From the NCBI RefSeq assembly GCF_009908295.1, contig NZ_JAAALO010000002.1, positions 967,490-1,031,489 of the forward strand: a stretch of 64,000 bases of DNA. Direction: 5' to 3'. This document shows, piece by piece, positions 46,223-55,100 of this stretch. The position numbers were made by a program, and so were the translations under genes. The notes beneath the pieces were generated by a model. The model worked only from the letters and a program-made list of their open reading frames with translations, searched no databases and was not told where the DNA came from. Position 1 is the stretch's first letter, and the number at the start of each line of letters is the position of its first letter. Source of the stretch: Micromonospora rubida (GTDB taxonomy: Bacteria; Actinomycetota; Actinomycetes; Mycobacteriales; Micromonosporaceae).

Positions 46223-46273
46223 CCCCGCCGGGCGGCCGACTCCCCCGCCCGTGGCCCGGCCCCGGCCGCCGGG

Positions 46274-46774
46274 TCAGGCCCGGCCGCCCAGGCTGGCGGT
46301 GCCGATGATCCAGCCGGAGAGGAAGCCGTAGGTGGCGCCGGTGCCGGCGGCCTGAAGCGCGGCGAGCAGCGACGGGTCCGGCCCGAGCAGCGTGCTGAAC
46401 AGCGCGGCCAGGCCGGCGGCCAGCACGTACGCCCCCCAGCCGGAGAAGAACTGGCTGAACGACCCCTGCACCCGGGCCACCTGCGAGGCCGGGAGCAGGT
46501 AGAGCAGGGCCGCCGCCAGGATCACCAGCAGAATGGCCCGCAGATCGGTGGCGAGCACCCCCCGCCCCGGGTCGTCGGAGCTGAGGCGCCAGGCCGGCCA
46601 GGCGAGCAGCCGCATGAACCACCCGCCGGCCCCGTTCGGGTCGGTGTTGTCCTCCGCCCACCCGACGTACAACGGGCTGCCGCAGACCCCGACGAGCACC
46701 AGCACCGCGAGGGTGCCGGTGCCGGCCGCGGTCCCGTACCTGCTGACGGCGGCGGAGCGGTTGGTGGGAGGCAT
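46274..46774 (-). CDS. hypothetical membrane protein
   Basis: A 166-residue protein with about four hydrophobic segments (LAVLVLVGVCGSPLYVG, AILLVILAAALLYLLPA, YVLAAGLAALFSTLL, GATYGFLSGWIIGTA). The start is uncertain: ATG 46774 has no good ribosome site, and an in-frame ATG upstream at 46825 would add 17 residues. No family is recognised. It follows the next gene upstream by 62 bases on the same strand. Confidence 0.65.
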   Translation of the reverse strand: MPPTNRSAAVSRYGTAAGTGTLAVLVLVGVCGSPLYVGWAEDNTDPNGAGGWFMRLLAWPAWRLSSDDPGRGVLATDLRAILLVILAAALLYLLPASQVARVQGSFSQFFSGWGAYVLAAGLAALFSTLLGPDPSLLAALQAAGTGATYGFLSGWIIGTASLGGRA

Positions 46775-46836
46775 GGCGCGACCAGTTCCCGGTGCGCCCC
46801 GACGGGCAAACCTGCGGACCACCATGGTCGGGCCGG

Positions 46837-47145
46837 TTAGCGCTTCATCAGGTAGTCGATGAACTTGGCCCGCAGCAGCGGAGCCGACTCCTCGTAGCCG
46901 TGCCCGGTCAGCTCCCGCCACAGCGCGGAGGCCTCGTCGATGGTCGGGCCGACCGAGTTCGGCGCGCCGTCCAGCACGGCGGCCTCGTCGGCGTTGGGCA
47001 GGTGGCGCAGCACCGACCAGAAGAACCCGACGTCGCGACGCTCCCGGGCCAGCGCGAACGCCCGCTCCCGCAGCTCCTCGGTGGGGAGCGCGTCCAACTC
47101 CTCGAACGTGTGCCCGCCGGTACCGGTGGAAGGTGTCTCGGTCAT
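46837..47145 (-). CDS. small conserved hypothetical protein
   Basis: A 102-residue soluble, acidic, helical protein (TFEELDALPTEELRERAFALARERRDVGFFWSVLRHLPNADE). A TAGGCT -10 lies seven bases before the ATG at 47145, so it is probably leaderless; an in-frame start at 47172 is upstream of that promoter and less likely. Function is unknown. Confidence 0.75.
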   Translation of the reverse strand: MTETPSTGTGGHTFEELDALPTEELRERAFALARERRDVGFFWSVLRHLPNADEAAVLDGAPNSVGPTIDEASALWRELTGHGYEESAPLLRAKFIDYLMKR

Positions 47146-47152
47146 GCCGTCG

Positions 47153-47158
47153 AGCCTA
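47153..47158 (-). promoter_or_regulatory. -10 element (TAGGCT) of a leaderless small gene
   Basis: TAGGCT on the minus strand with seven bases to the ATG at 47145 and no ribosome site between. Confidence 0.5.
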
Positions 47159-47273
47159 ACCGCCGAGATCACCGGGGGCGCGGCGGACGCGGCGCGGCCG
47201 GGCGTCGGCGGTTAAGCGGTGTACGCCGGCACCATGCGGGCCGGGCGTCCGTCGGCGCTGTACGGGCGGGGCG

Positions 47274-48476
47274 TCAGCGGTCGCCGCCGTCCCAGCGCGG
47301 AGGGCGGGTGTCCCAACGGGACGCGTCCCAGGGGTCCGCGGGCGTGTCGTCGGACCGGGTGGGCAGGGCGGGCGGCCAGTTCTCGACCGGCGCCGGCCGG
47401 GGCACCGACCAGCCGGAGCTGATGGCGCCGTCGCCGCTCGGACGGGCCTCCGCGTCGGCACCCACCGACCGGGGCCGCCCGTACGTCTCGACGAGCCGGG
47501 TCACCACCAGGCCGACGCCGAGCGCGGCCCCGCCCACCGTCCACCGGCTGACCTGCCAGCCCCGGGCCCTGGACCAGGCCAGCAGGACGGTGATCAGGCC
47601 CACCGCGAGCAGGGTCCCGAAGATTCCGCCGCGCCGGCCGTACGCGCTGGTGCCGGCGAGCAGCGCGGTGCCCACGGCGAGCACCGTCCAGCCCAGTCCC
47701 TCGGTCGGAACGACCGGCCCGGCGCCGTTGCCGGCGATCAGGATGCCGGCCAGCATGGCGAGGACGGTGGACAGGACGAACGAGACCACGACGACGGCAC
47801 CGGCCGCCCCGCCCCGGCGGCGGGCCGGGTCGGCCACCGCCCGGAACCGCCCGACCAGCCGGCGCACCGGACGGATCGCCCCGAACAGGCCGCCGAGCAC
47901 CGCCACCGCGGCGAAGCCGGCGAAGAGGTAGAACGCGCTGTCGCGGGGGTCGTACCCGCCCTGCACGAGGACCGGCGCGGCCCGCCGCTCGATGTAGACC
48001 ACCACGCCGGCCGCGCCGGCCAGGCTCGCCGCCCAGCCCGGCACGTGCAGCACGACCACGGCCAGCCCCACCAGCAGCCCGCCGACGGCGGCCACCGCTG
48101 CGGCGTGGCCCACCGCGACCTCGACCCCCCGGTCGCCCTGCTCGGCGAAGTGCAGCGCGGCGGCGACCGCGACCGGGCCGACCGCCAGGTTCACCGCCGC
48201 CGTCCGCAGGCTCAGGCCGGCGGCCAGGACGAGCAGCCCCACCGCCACCACGTCGACCAGCAGGACCCGCAGGCCCTCGTCGCGCAGCGCGGCCGGGTCG
48301 TCCCGCCACAGCAGCCAGGTCAGCACGGCCAGGCCGGCGGCCAGCACCAGCTCCCAGGTGACATGCACGGCGACCCGGTCCCGCCCCGGCTCGCCGTGGG
48401 TCGGGTCGTCGAAGACGTTCTCCAGCACCGCCGCGGGCACACCCGACGAGGGCTGCACCGGATCGTCGTACCCCAT
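47274..48476 (-). CDS. polytopic membrane protein resembling a sugar-type ABC permease
   Basis: A 400-residue protein with about nine or ten membrane segments between residues 38 and 320. The stretches LSLRTAAVNLAVGPVAVAAAL and GPVVPTEGLGWTVLAVGTALLAGTSAYGRRGGIFGTLLAVGL resemble the RbsC-type (BPD_transp_2) permease core. No ATPase or binding protein is adjacent, so transport is doubtful. The C-terminal 75 residues are a Pro/Trp/Asp-rich cytoplasmic tail. It lies just downstream of the folate genes on the same strand. Confidence 0.7.
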   Translation of the reverse strand: MGYDDPVQPSSGVPAAVLENVFDDPTHGEPGRDRVAVHVTWELVLAAGLAVLTWLLWRDDPAALRDEGLRVLLVDVVAVGLLVLAAGLSLRTAAVNLAVGPVAVAAALHFAEQGDRGVEVAVGHAAAVAAVGGLLVGLAVVVLHVPGWAASLAGAAGVVVYIERRAAPVLVQGGYDPRDSAFYLFAGFAAVAVLGGLFGAIRPVRRLVGRFRAVADPARRRGGAAGAVVVVSFVLSTVLAMLAGILIAGNGAGPVVPTEGLGWTVLAVGTALLAGTSAYGRRGGIFGTLLAVGLITVLLAWSRARGWQVSRWTVGGAALGVGLVVTRLVETYGRPRSVGADAEARPSGDGAISSGWSVPRPAPVENWPPALPTRSDDTPADPWDASRWDTRPPRWDGGDR

Positions 48477-48593
48477 GACGCGTGCCCTCCCCAGGTCACG
48501 GCCGCAGGGTCCGCGCGGGCGGACCGGGGCGGCCGTTGCTCACCGGTCGCCAGGCACGGTACCTGCGCGCCGGGCCGGGCGTAACCCCCGCGC

Positions 48594-49133
48594 TCAGCGT
48601 CGACCCGGGCGGTTCTCCCGGTCGTCGGTGTCGCGCTCGTCCTCCGGCTGCTCCGGCACCCGGCAGGCCCGCTCCAGCCAGAGCGCGGCGGCCACCAGCG
48701 CGAGCGAGGCGAGCAGCCCCGCCCCGGCCGCCGGGCGGTCCTCGGTGGCGGCCTGGGTGCGCTCCACGAAGAGCCACCCGGTCAGCCCGGCGCACCAGCC
48801 GGCGAAGATCGCCCCGGCCAGCGCGGACGCCTTGGCCAGCACCACGAACCGGGCCACCAGCAGCGGGTTGACCGGGTCACGGCCCGGCTTGCGCTGGAGC
48901 CGGCCCCGGGTGTTGGCCGCCGCGTACGCCTCCAGCACCGCCAGCGCGGCCAGCGTGACGACGGGCAGCCACGGCAGGCGGGGGAATCCCTCGTAGTAGA
49001 AACCGCTGATCGCCAGCCAGGCCACCGCTGCGGCGGCCAGGCCGGCGACGACCAGGGTGGAGATCCGGGTGGGGCCCATCCTGGACCGTTCGGGGTCCGT
49101 CCCGCGCGGCGGCGGGGACTGCGCCGGGGTCAT
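48594..49133 (-). CDS. DUF3180 family membrane protein
   Basis: A 179-residue protein with four membrane segments (TLVVAGLAAAAVAWLAI, PWLPVVTLAALAVLEAY, VVLAKASALAGAIFAGWCAG, GLLASLALVAAALWLE) and a charged tail. DUF3180 genes commonly follow folK in actinobacteria. The ATG at 49133 overlaps the stop of an eight-residue mini-ORF that begins in the folK stop; a GTG at 49148 is an alternative start. Function is unknown. Confidence 0.8.
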   Translation of the reverse strand: MTPAQSPPPRGTDPERSRMGPTRISTLVVAGLAAAAVAWLAISGFYYEGFPRLPWLPVVTLAALAVLEAYAAANTRGRLQRKPGRDPVNPLLVARFVVLAKASALAGAIFAGWCAGLTGWLFVERTQAATEDRPAAGAGLLASLALVAAALWLERACRVPEQPEDERDTDDRENRPGRR

Positions 49134-49156
49134 GCCGGCCGGCTCCACTGGCTCAT
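49130..49156 (-). other. bridging mini-ORF folK-DUF3180 (8 residues)
   Basis: ATG inside the folK stop (ATGA), peptide MSQWSRPA, TGA overlapping the DUF3180 ATG (ATGA). The gap is 19 bases. Confidence 0.45.
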
Positions 49157-49680
49157 GTCGACGACTCTAACGCCAGATCCGGCCGAGGGCTCAGTTCCAG
49201 GGCGTCACCGGCCACCGGTTCCGCGGTCAGCAGATCGGTCAGCCAACCGTGCCCGGGCAGCCGCCCGTACGGCTGGATGTCGATCCACGGCCGCAGCACG
49301 AACGCCCGCAGGTGGGCCCTGGGGTGCGGCAGCGTCAGCTCGGGGTCGGCGCTGCGCACCGGCTCGCCCGCGTCGTCCCACACCGCGACCACGTCGACGT
49401 CCAGCGTGCGCGGGCCGAACCGGCGCTGCGGGTCGCGCTCGCGGCCGGCCCGCCGCTCGGCGGCCCGGGCCCGCGCCAGCCAGTCCCGCGGATCCGCCGC
49501 CGGGTCCTCGACCAGCGCCACCGCGTTGAGGTACGCCGGCTGGTCCGCGTCGCCCCACGGCGGGGTCTCGTAGACGCCGGAGACCAGCAGCACCGCCTCG
49601 CCGAGGGTGTCCACGGCCGAGCGCAGGTGGGCCAGCCGGTCGCCGAGGTTGCTGCCGAGGGAGAGCAGGGCGCGGGTCAC
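49153..49680 (-). CDS. folK: HMDHP diphosphokinase (folate synthesis)
   Basis: A 175-residue kinase transferring diphosphate from ATP to 6-hydroxymethyl-dihydropterin. Motifs: LLSLGSNLGDRLAHL, SGVYETPPWGDADQPAYLNAV and the RFGPRTLDVDVV ATP/Mg site, then LPHPRAHLRAFVL. It starts with GTG overlapping the folB stop. It forms the order folP-folB-folK-DUF3180. Confidence 0.95.
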   Translation of the reverse strand: MTRALLSLGSNLGDRLAHLRSAVDTLGEAVLLVSGVYETPPWGDADQPAYLNAVALVEDPAADPRDWLARARAAERRAGRERDPQRRFGPRTLDVDVVAVWDDAGEPVRSADPELTLPHPRAHLRAFVLRPWIDIQPYGRLPGHGWLTDLLTAEPVAGDALELSPRPDLALESST

Positions 49681-50153
49681 GCCGCATCCCCGTTCCCGGC
49701 CGGTTCTGGTTGCGGCCCCGGCTGTGGCCGCGCCGGCGCCGGGCCGCCGGCAATCGACGCCAAGCCGCCGCCGGGCGTGCCGGCCGGCGGGCCGGGACGG
49801 GTCCGGGTCATGGTCACCGCGACGTCGGTGAAGGCGTGCGGTACCGGGGCCTCGGGCTTGTGCACGGTCACCGTCGCCCGGGCCACCCGGGGGTCGGCCA
49901 GGCAGATCCCGAGGAGCCGGTCGGCGAGCGTCTCGATCAGGTTGACCGGCTCCCCCGTGAGCACCGCGACCAGCCGGTCGGCCAGCTCGCCGTAGTGCAC
50001 CGTGTCGGTCACGTCGTCGGAGCGGGCGGCCGGTGCGAGGTCCAGTTCGAGGACGGCGTCAACGACGAAGTCCTGCCCCCGCTCGCGCTCGAAGTCGTAG
50101 ACGCCGTGCCGCCCATGCGCCCGCAGGCCGGTCAGCGTGATCCGGTCGGTCAC
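49677..50153 (-). CDS. folB: dihydroneopterin aldolase
   Basis: A 158-residue enzyme cleaving dihydroneopterin. Core motifs: ITLTGLRAHGRHGVYDFERERGQDFVVD and VNLIETLADRL (catalytic Glu region), then VTVHKPEAPVPHAFTDVAV. The core ends near residue 118; the last 40 residues are a Pro/Gly/Ala-rich tail not found in most homologues. It is coupled by 4-base overlaps to folP upstream and folK downstream. Confidence 0.95.
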   Translation of the reverse strand: MTDRITLTGLRAHGRHGVYDFERERGQDFVVDAVLELDLAPAARSDDVTDTVHYGELADRLVAVLTGEPVNLIETLADRLLGICLADPRVARATVTVHKPEAPVPHAFTDVAVTMTRTRPGPPAGTPGGGLASIAGGPAPARPQPGPQPEPAGNGDAA

Positions 50154-51103
50154 CGGTCCCCCTCCGTCTGGATTCCGTCGGCCCGCTCCCCGTCGGCCCG
50201 CTCCCCGTCGGCCCGCTCTCCGTCAGCCCGCTTCCCGTCAGCCCGCTTCCCGTCGGCTCGGTCGGTCACGAGGCGCGGACGGCCTCCGGCCCGCCAGACG
50301 GCCAGCGCGTCGACGGTGCCGAGCACGTCGTGCACGCGTACCCCCCAGGCGCCCGCCGCCACCGCGAGCAGGCTGGTGGCGACGGTGGCCGCCTCCCGCC
50401 CGGCGGTCGGCCGGGAGACGCCCTCGGCGTCGGCGAGCAGCCGGCCCAGGTACGACTTGCGGCTGGCCCCGAACAGCAGCGGAAAACCGAGCTCCAGCAG
50501 CTCGGGCAGGCGGGCGGTGAGCTGCCAGTTGTGCTCGGCGGTCTTGGCGAAGCCGAGGCCCGGGTCGACGACGATCCGGTCCGCCGGCACCCCGGCGGTC
50601 AGCGCGGCGTCGACCCGCTGGGCCAGCTCGGCCCGGACGTCGGTCACCACGTCGGTGTAGCGGGCCAGCTCGCGCATCCCTCGGGAGTGCCCCCGCCAGT
50701 GCATCAGCACCCAGGGACAGCCGGCGTCGCGGACCACCCGGGCCATGTCCGGGTCCGCCAGGCCGCCGGAGACGTCGTTGACCACCGCAGCCCCGGCCGC
50801 GAGCGCGGCCTCGGCAACCCGGGCCCGGCTGGTGTCGATGCTGACCACGACGCCGGCGGCGGCGAGCTCCCGGATCACCGGCAGCACCCTGGCCGCCTCC
50901 GTCTCCGCGTCCACCCGGTCCGCACCGGGGCGGGTCGACTCGCCCCCGACGTCCACCAGGTGCGCGCCGTCCGCCACGAGTCGCACACCGTGTGCGACGG
51001 CGGCGGTGAAATCGGCGTACCGGCCGCCGTCGGAGAACGAGTCGGGCGTGACGTTGAGGACACCCATCACCACCGGGGCCTGGGCCCGCACCAGATCGGT
51101 CAC
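50150..51103 (-). CDS. folP: dihydropteroate synthase with repeated C-terminal tail
   Basis: A 317-residue enzyme joining p-aminobenzoate to the pterin, the sulfonamide target. Motifs: VMGVLNVTPDSFSDGGRY, VDVGGESTRPGA, VVNDVSGGLADP, VDPGLGFAKTAEHN and FGASRKSYLG. The DHPS core ends near residue 280; five-residue units (RADGK or RADGE) then form a hydrophilic tail. It starts at GTG 51103 and appears leaderless (TACCGT six bases upstream). folE and ftsH, often adjacent in actinobacteria, are not found upstream; the secretion-like locus lies there instead. Confidence 0.95.
   Translation of the reverse strand: MTDLVRAQAPVVMGVLNVTPDSFSDGGRYADFTAAVAHGVRLVADGAHLVDVGGESTRPGADRVDAETEAARVLPVIRELAAAGVVVSIDTSRARVAEAALAAGAAVVNDVSGGLADPDMARVVRDAGCPWVLMHWRGHSRGMRELARYTDVVTDVRAELAQRVDAALTAGVPADRIVVDPGLGFAKTAEHNWQLTARLPELLELGFPLLFGASRKSYLGRLLADAEGVSRPTAGREAATVATSLLAVAAGAWGVRVHDVLGTVDALAVWRAGGRPRLVTDRADGKRADGKRADGERADGERADGERADGIQTEGDR
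50165..50265 (-). repeat. 15-bp tandem repeats in the folP 3' end
   Basis: Six or seven near-identical 15-bp units of type TCGGCCCGCTCCCCG (plus strand), encoding RADG-K/E pentapeptides at the C-terminus of FolP. The copies differ in a few bases. Confidence 0.85.
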
Positions 51104-51109
51104 GACTGC

Positions 51110-51115
51110 ACGGTA
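51110..51115 (-). promoter_or_regulatory. -10 element (TACCGT) for leaderless folP
   Basis: Minus-strand TACCGT six bases before GTG 51103; no ribosome site is present. Confidence 0.5.
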
Positions 51116-51167
51116 CCGGTCGTTCCGGCGGCTCCCGGCGGCCCGGTCCGCCGCGACACGAACGGCC

Positions 51168-51197
51168 CTGACATGCACATTGGAACAAGTGTACGAT
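51168..51197 (+). promoter_or_regulatory. promoter of the secretion-like operon
   Basis: CTGACA (-35, 51168-51173), an 18-base spacer, TACGAT (-10, 51192-51197). The transcript would begin near 51204, leaving a leader of about 254 bases. Confidence 0.5.
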
Positions 51198-51203
51198 CGG
51201 ACG

Positions 51204-51457
51204 TCCGGGCCTTTCCGGGTCGACTCTTCGCGGCTTGTCGCAAAGGGGGGCGGCCCGTACCCTTTGGAATTGCCCAGCAGCGAGACGGCGAAGCTTGGAG
51301 GGAGGGCCGAAGCGGGAAAAATCCCCCCAAAGCTCGCCACCCTCCGTGGTGGGCAACGGACGCAGGGTCGCCGACGCTGCGCCCAATCAGCACCATCCCG
51401 CCAGGCTTGCCTACTGCACCGCCGCGGCTCCGCCGGCCGCGACATGGGGAGGTTCCA
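51204..51457 (+). promoter_or_regulatory. long 5' leader of the secretion-like operon
   Basis: About 254 bases without a convincing gene between the promoter and the first GTG. It holds an inverted repeat CAAAGGG/CCCTTTG (51241-51247 and 51260-51266), purine-rich stretches (GGAGGGAGGGCC; GGGAAAAATCCCCCC) and a final GGGGAGG ribosome site. I recognise no known riboswitch. Structure-based control or a small RNA is possible. Confidence 0.4.
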
Positions 51458-51772
51458 GTGATCGCCATCGAGCTCATGGAGACGGCGACGTCCGCCGTCA
51501 GCCACGCGCTCCACACCCTGGCGTCGACTCCACTCGCCGAGCCGGCGCCCAAGGGCATCGACACCAACAACATCGTCACCTTCTTCGCCAGCAAGATCGC
51601 TCCGATTCTGCTGGCCGTGCTCGGCGTCATCTTCATCGGCCGGGCCAGCCGCGGCGAGATCTCCAAGGTGCTGACCAGCTCCGCCATCGCGATCGTCGGG
51701 CTGGCCTTCATCGCCGGGGCGGCGACACTCTTCTTCATCGGTGACTACCTGATCGACCTGATCTTCGAATAG
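51458..51772 (+). CDS. small two-helix membrane protein, pilin/VirB2-like
   Basis: A 104-residue protein starting at GTG 51458 after GGGGAGG. A polar N-terminal 40 residues are followed by two hydrophobic helices (SKIAPILLAVLGVIFIG and IAIVGLAFIAGAATLFFIGDYLI) separated by a short basic turn (RASRGEISKV). This is the layout of VirB2/TrbC-type pilins. It is the first gene of the locus, and the PrgI-like gene follows after 10 bases. The assignment rests on topology and position, not on a conserved motif. Confidence 0.7.
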   Translation: MIAIELMETATSAVSHALHTLASTPLAEPAPKGIDTNNIVTFFASKIAPILLAVLGVIFIGRASRGEISKVLTSSAIAIVGLAFIAGAATLFFIGDYLIDLIFE

Positions 51773-51782
51773 GCGCGGGCAG

Positions 51783-52145
51783 ATGCGGCTACGCACCGAC
51801 GACGACATCTACCGGGCACGCCTGGTCTACCTCGGGCCGCCCGGCTACACCCTGCCCGTGCACCTGCCGTACGCCCAATACGGCGTGTTCATGCTGCTCG
51901 TACCCCTCTACATGTTCATCCACTGGCTGTTCACGCTGCGGGTCGAGCTCTTCCCTGCCTGGGAGATCGCCCTCGCCATCGTGAGCACCTCGTTCATCTT
52001 CCGGTACGTCGACCCGGACCGGCCCGCGCGCATGGTGATCCGTACCGCGCTGACCGACTGGCGACGCACCCGGGAGTCGGCCGTCGAGCAGCGCGACCCG
52101 CGCATGGTGGCGAGCCGGATCAGGATCCGGGAGGAACTTGCATGA
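51783..52145 (+). CDS. VirB3/PrgI-like membrane protein
   Basis: A 120-residue protein with an N-terminal cytoplasmic stretch (MRLRTDDDIYRARLVYLGPPGY), two adjacent hydrophobic segments (YGVFMLLVPLYMFIHWLF and IALAIVSTSFIFRYV) and a basic C-terminus. The size, topology and position directly before a VirB4 ATPase match VirB3/PrgI components of type IV secretion systems. An 18-residue mini-ORF overlapping both ends couples it to the ATPase gene. Confidence 0.72.
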   Translation: MRLRTDDDIYRARLVYLGPPGYTLPVHLPYAQYGVFMLLVPLYMFIHWLFTLRVELFPAWEIALAIVSTSFIFRYVDPDRPARMVIRTALTDWRRTRESAVEQRDPRMVASRIRIREELA

Positions 52146-52198
52146 CCGGGCGTACACCGATCGGGCAGTCGCGGCATTCGGGTGAGGCGGGGGCATGA
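52142..52198 (+). other. bridging mini-ORF PrgI-like to VirB4-like (18 residues)
   Basis: ATG within the stop of the PrgI-like gene (ATGA), TGA overlapping the ATG of the ATPase gene (ATGA), with no untranslated base in the 49-base gap. The peptide is MTGRTPIGQSRHSGEAGA. Confidence 0.5.
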
Positions 52199-55100
52199 GT
52201 CGCTCTTCCACGCCGGGTTCCCCGGCAGGACGTCACACCGTCCCGCAGGGTAACCGTGCGCGCTCGTTCAACTACCCTGCGGGCGAGGAGCTGGACGAGG
52301 TCTCCCTCGACCCGGCGCTCGCCACCGCGCCCGGTCACGGCCGGGTCGGGGTCTTCCAGGCGCCGCGTCCCGCGCCCGGACGCCCGGCCGCACCGGAGCC
52401 GCCCGCGCCGATTGTCGCCGAGAACGCGGACATCGACTCCCCGTTCCTCGACCTGTTCGGCGGCGCACACCCGGGGGCGTCCCGGCCCGCGCTGCCGGCC
52501 CCGGCCCGACCGACCGGCCGGGACCTCCCCGCGATCCCCCACCAGCAGCCGGCCGCCGCGCCGCCGGCCGCCCACGCGGAGGTACAGCCGGCCCCCGTCG
52601 AGCGGCCCCCCTCGCCGGTCGAGCGCACCCCGGCACCGGCACCCGCCCCGCAGAGTCGGCCCCGGGTCCCCCAGCAGCCGGCGGACCGGCTCCCGGCGGT
52701 CCGCCCCGCCGCGGGGCCAGATCTGCCCCCGCCCCCGATCGCCCAGGTCACCGACCCCGACGACGAGACGTACGGCTGGCGCGACGTCGCGCCGCCCACC
52801 GCCCGGGAGCCGGAGCGGTCCCCGCACCGGGCACAGCCGCATCGGGCTGAGCCGCATCGGGAAGTGGAGCGGGCGACCCGCCACGCGCCCGAGCCGGCAC
52901 CGGCACCTGCCAGCCGGGAGGCCACGCCGCCCCGCCAGCGCACGGTCGACCGGCGCGACCGGCCGGGCAAGCCGGCTCGGCCCGACAAGGCCGCGAAGGC
53001 CGCGAAACCGGTCAAGCAGGCCAAGGCGGTCCGGGCACCGAAGATCAAGTTCGGGGACCGGGACCCGTCGGTCGAGCTGGCCATCACAGAGATCGCCGGC
53101 CACCTGACGTTCACCCCCAACACCGTCACCGCCTGGTACTGGCTGCCCGAGGTGCGCTGGGCGTTCCGGCCGGACGCCGAACGGGAGGCGCTGCTCGCCG
53201 CGATCTCCGAGCAGTACGCCGGGCTCGCCGGATTCCGGCTGCACCTGCGCCGCACCACCCGGCCCTTCCCGGCCGACGAGTGGGCCCGCACCATCGACAC
53301 GCACACCGCGACCCCACTGCCCGACGTGCCGGGCACCGCCGGCTGGGGCGACCACCTGGTGGCGGCCCAGCGGCACCTGCTCTCGGTCAACCACGCCGAG
53401 GGGCAGACATACCTCGGCGTCACCTTCGCCCGGCGCTCCCTCGGCGACTCGCTCACCGAGCGACTGCTGCGCACCTTCGGCCGGGGCGTCGCCGACGGCG
53501 AGCGTCGCAAGCTCGGCCGCACCATCGAACAGTTCGACGAGGTGCTGGGCGCGTTCGGCATGCGCGGGCGGCGGGTGACCGCCCAGGAGTTGGAGTGGCT
53601 GCTCTACCGCTCGGTCGCGCTGTGCATGGCCCCACCCGGCACCCTTTCCCCGATCACCAACGGCCAATGGGAACGCGGAGACCTGCTCGCCCTCACCGAA
53701 CAGGTCGAGCGCTACCGCACCCCGTACGGCTCGACGGTGAAGCTGGTCAACCGGATGACCGGCGAGGAGCGGCACGTGGCCGTGCTCGCGGTCGGCCGGA
53801 TGGAGCCGCTGGAGATCCCCGAGCGGCACGAGCCCTGGCTGCACTTCCACGAGCGGCTGCCCTGGCCGATGGAGATCTCCACCCGGGTCGACATCCTCGG
53901 CTCCGGTGACTCGTTCCGAAACCTTGAACACCGGCTGCGGATGATCCGCTCCCAGCAGCTCGACTACGCCGAACACGGCATCGACGCCCCGCCCGAGCTG
54001 GAACGACTGGCCAAGCGGGCGCTGGTGATCGGCGACGAGATGACCACCGGCCTGCCGGTGGACTCGGCCCGGGCGCACGGCTGGCACCGGATCGCCGTCG
54101 GCGGCCGGACCCGGGAGGAGTGCCTGGAACGGGCCCGCCGGCTGATCCAGCTCTACTCCCGCGAGCTGCGCGTCTCGCTGCAACACCCGAAGAACCAGGA
54201 CTGGCTGGCCCGGGAGTTCATCCCCGGCGAGCCGATCGCCAACACCGGCTACGTCCGCCGGATGCCGGTCAACCTGCTCGCCGCCGCGCTGCCACAGGCC
54301 GCATCGACGGTGGGCGACCGGCGCGGTGACCTCATCGGGCGGACCGCAGGCACCTGCCGCCGGCCGGTCTTCCTCGACCTGCACTTCCCGATGGAGGTGC
54401 GGGAACGCTCCGGGCTCGCCGTCTTCGTCGCCGAGCCGGGCGGCGGCAAGTCGACGCTGCTCGGCGCGCTGGGCTACCTCGCCGCCCGGCGCGGGGTGCA
54501 GGTGACCCTGCTCGACCCGTCCGGCCCGCTGGCCCGGCTGTGCAACATGCCGGAGCTGCGGCCGTACTCGCGGGTGCTCAACCTGACCGGCTCCGAGCAG
54601 GGGACGCTGGCACCGTACGCGCTCATCCCGACGCCACTGCGCAGCGAGTTCAGCGCCGGCCCGACCGGCGACCGGGAGTTCGAGATCGCGATCTCCAACG
54701 CCCGCGCCGAACGCCGCATGCTGGTACAGGACATCTGCATGATGCTGGTGCCGCCGCAGGTAGCCCGGGAGGCGTCCACGGCCACCCTGTTCCGGCACGC
54801 AGTGCGCCAGGTGCCGGCAGAGGAGACGTCCACCCTGGACGACGTGGTCGCCTGCCTGGGTCAGCTCGACGACGACGCCGGCAAGGAGCTGGCCAACCTG
54901 CTGCTGGACACCGCCGAGATGCCGCTGGCCATGCTCTTCTTCGGCCGCCCGCCGGAGGGGCTGCTCGGCGCCGACGCGGCGCTCACCGTGATCACCATGG
55001 CCGGACTGAGGCTGCCCGACCTCAAGATCGAACGGGAGTACTGGTCGGCCGAGGAGGCCCTCGCGCTGCCCATGCTGCACACCGCCCACCGGTTGGCGGT

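Noticed and set aside
51204..51457. Cyclic di-AMP (ydaO) or cobalamin riboswitch in the long leader, suggested by disA in the window
   Set aside because: The conserved boxes of these classes are not found; only simple inverted repeats and purine runs are visible.
50330..51457. Extending the pilin-like gene upstream to an earlier start in the same open frame
   Set aside because: The upstream frame runs antisense to folP and lacks a membrane or pilin pattern; GTG 51458 has a strong ribosome site.
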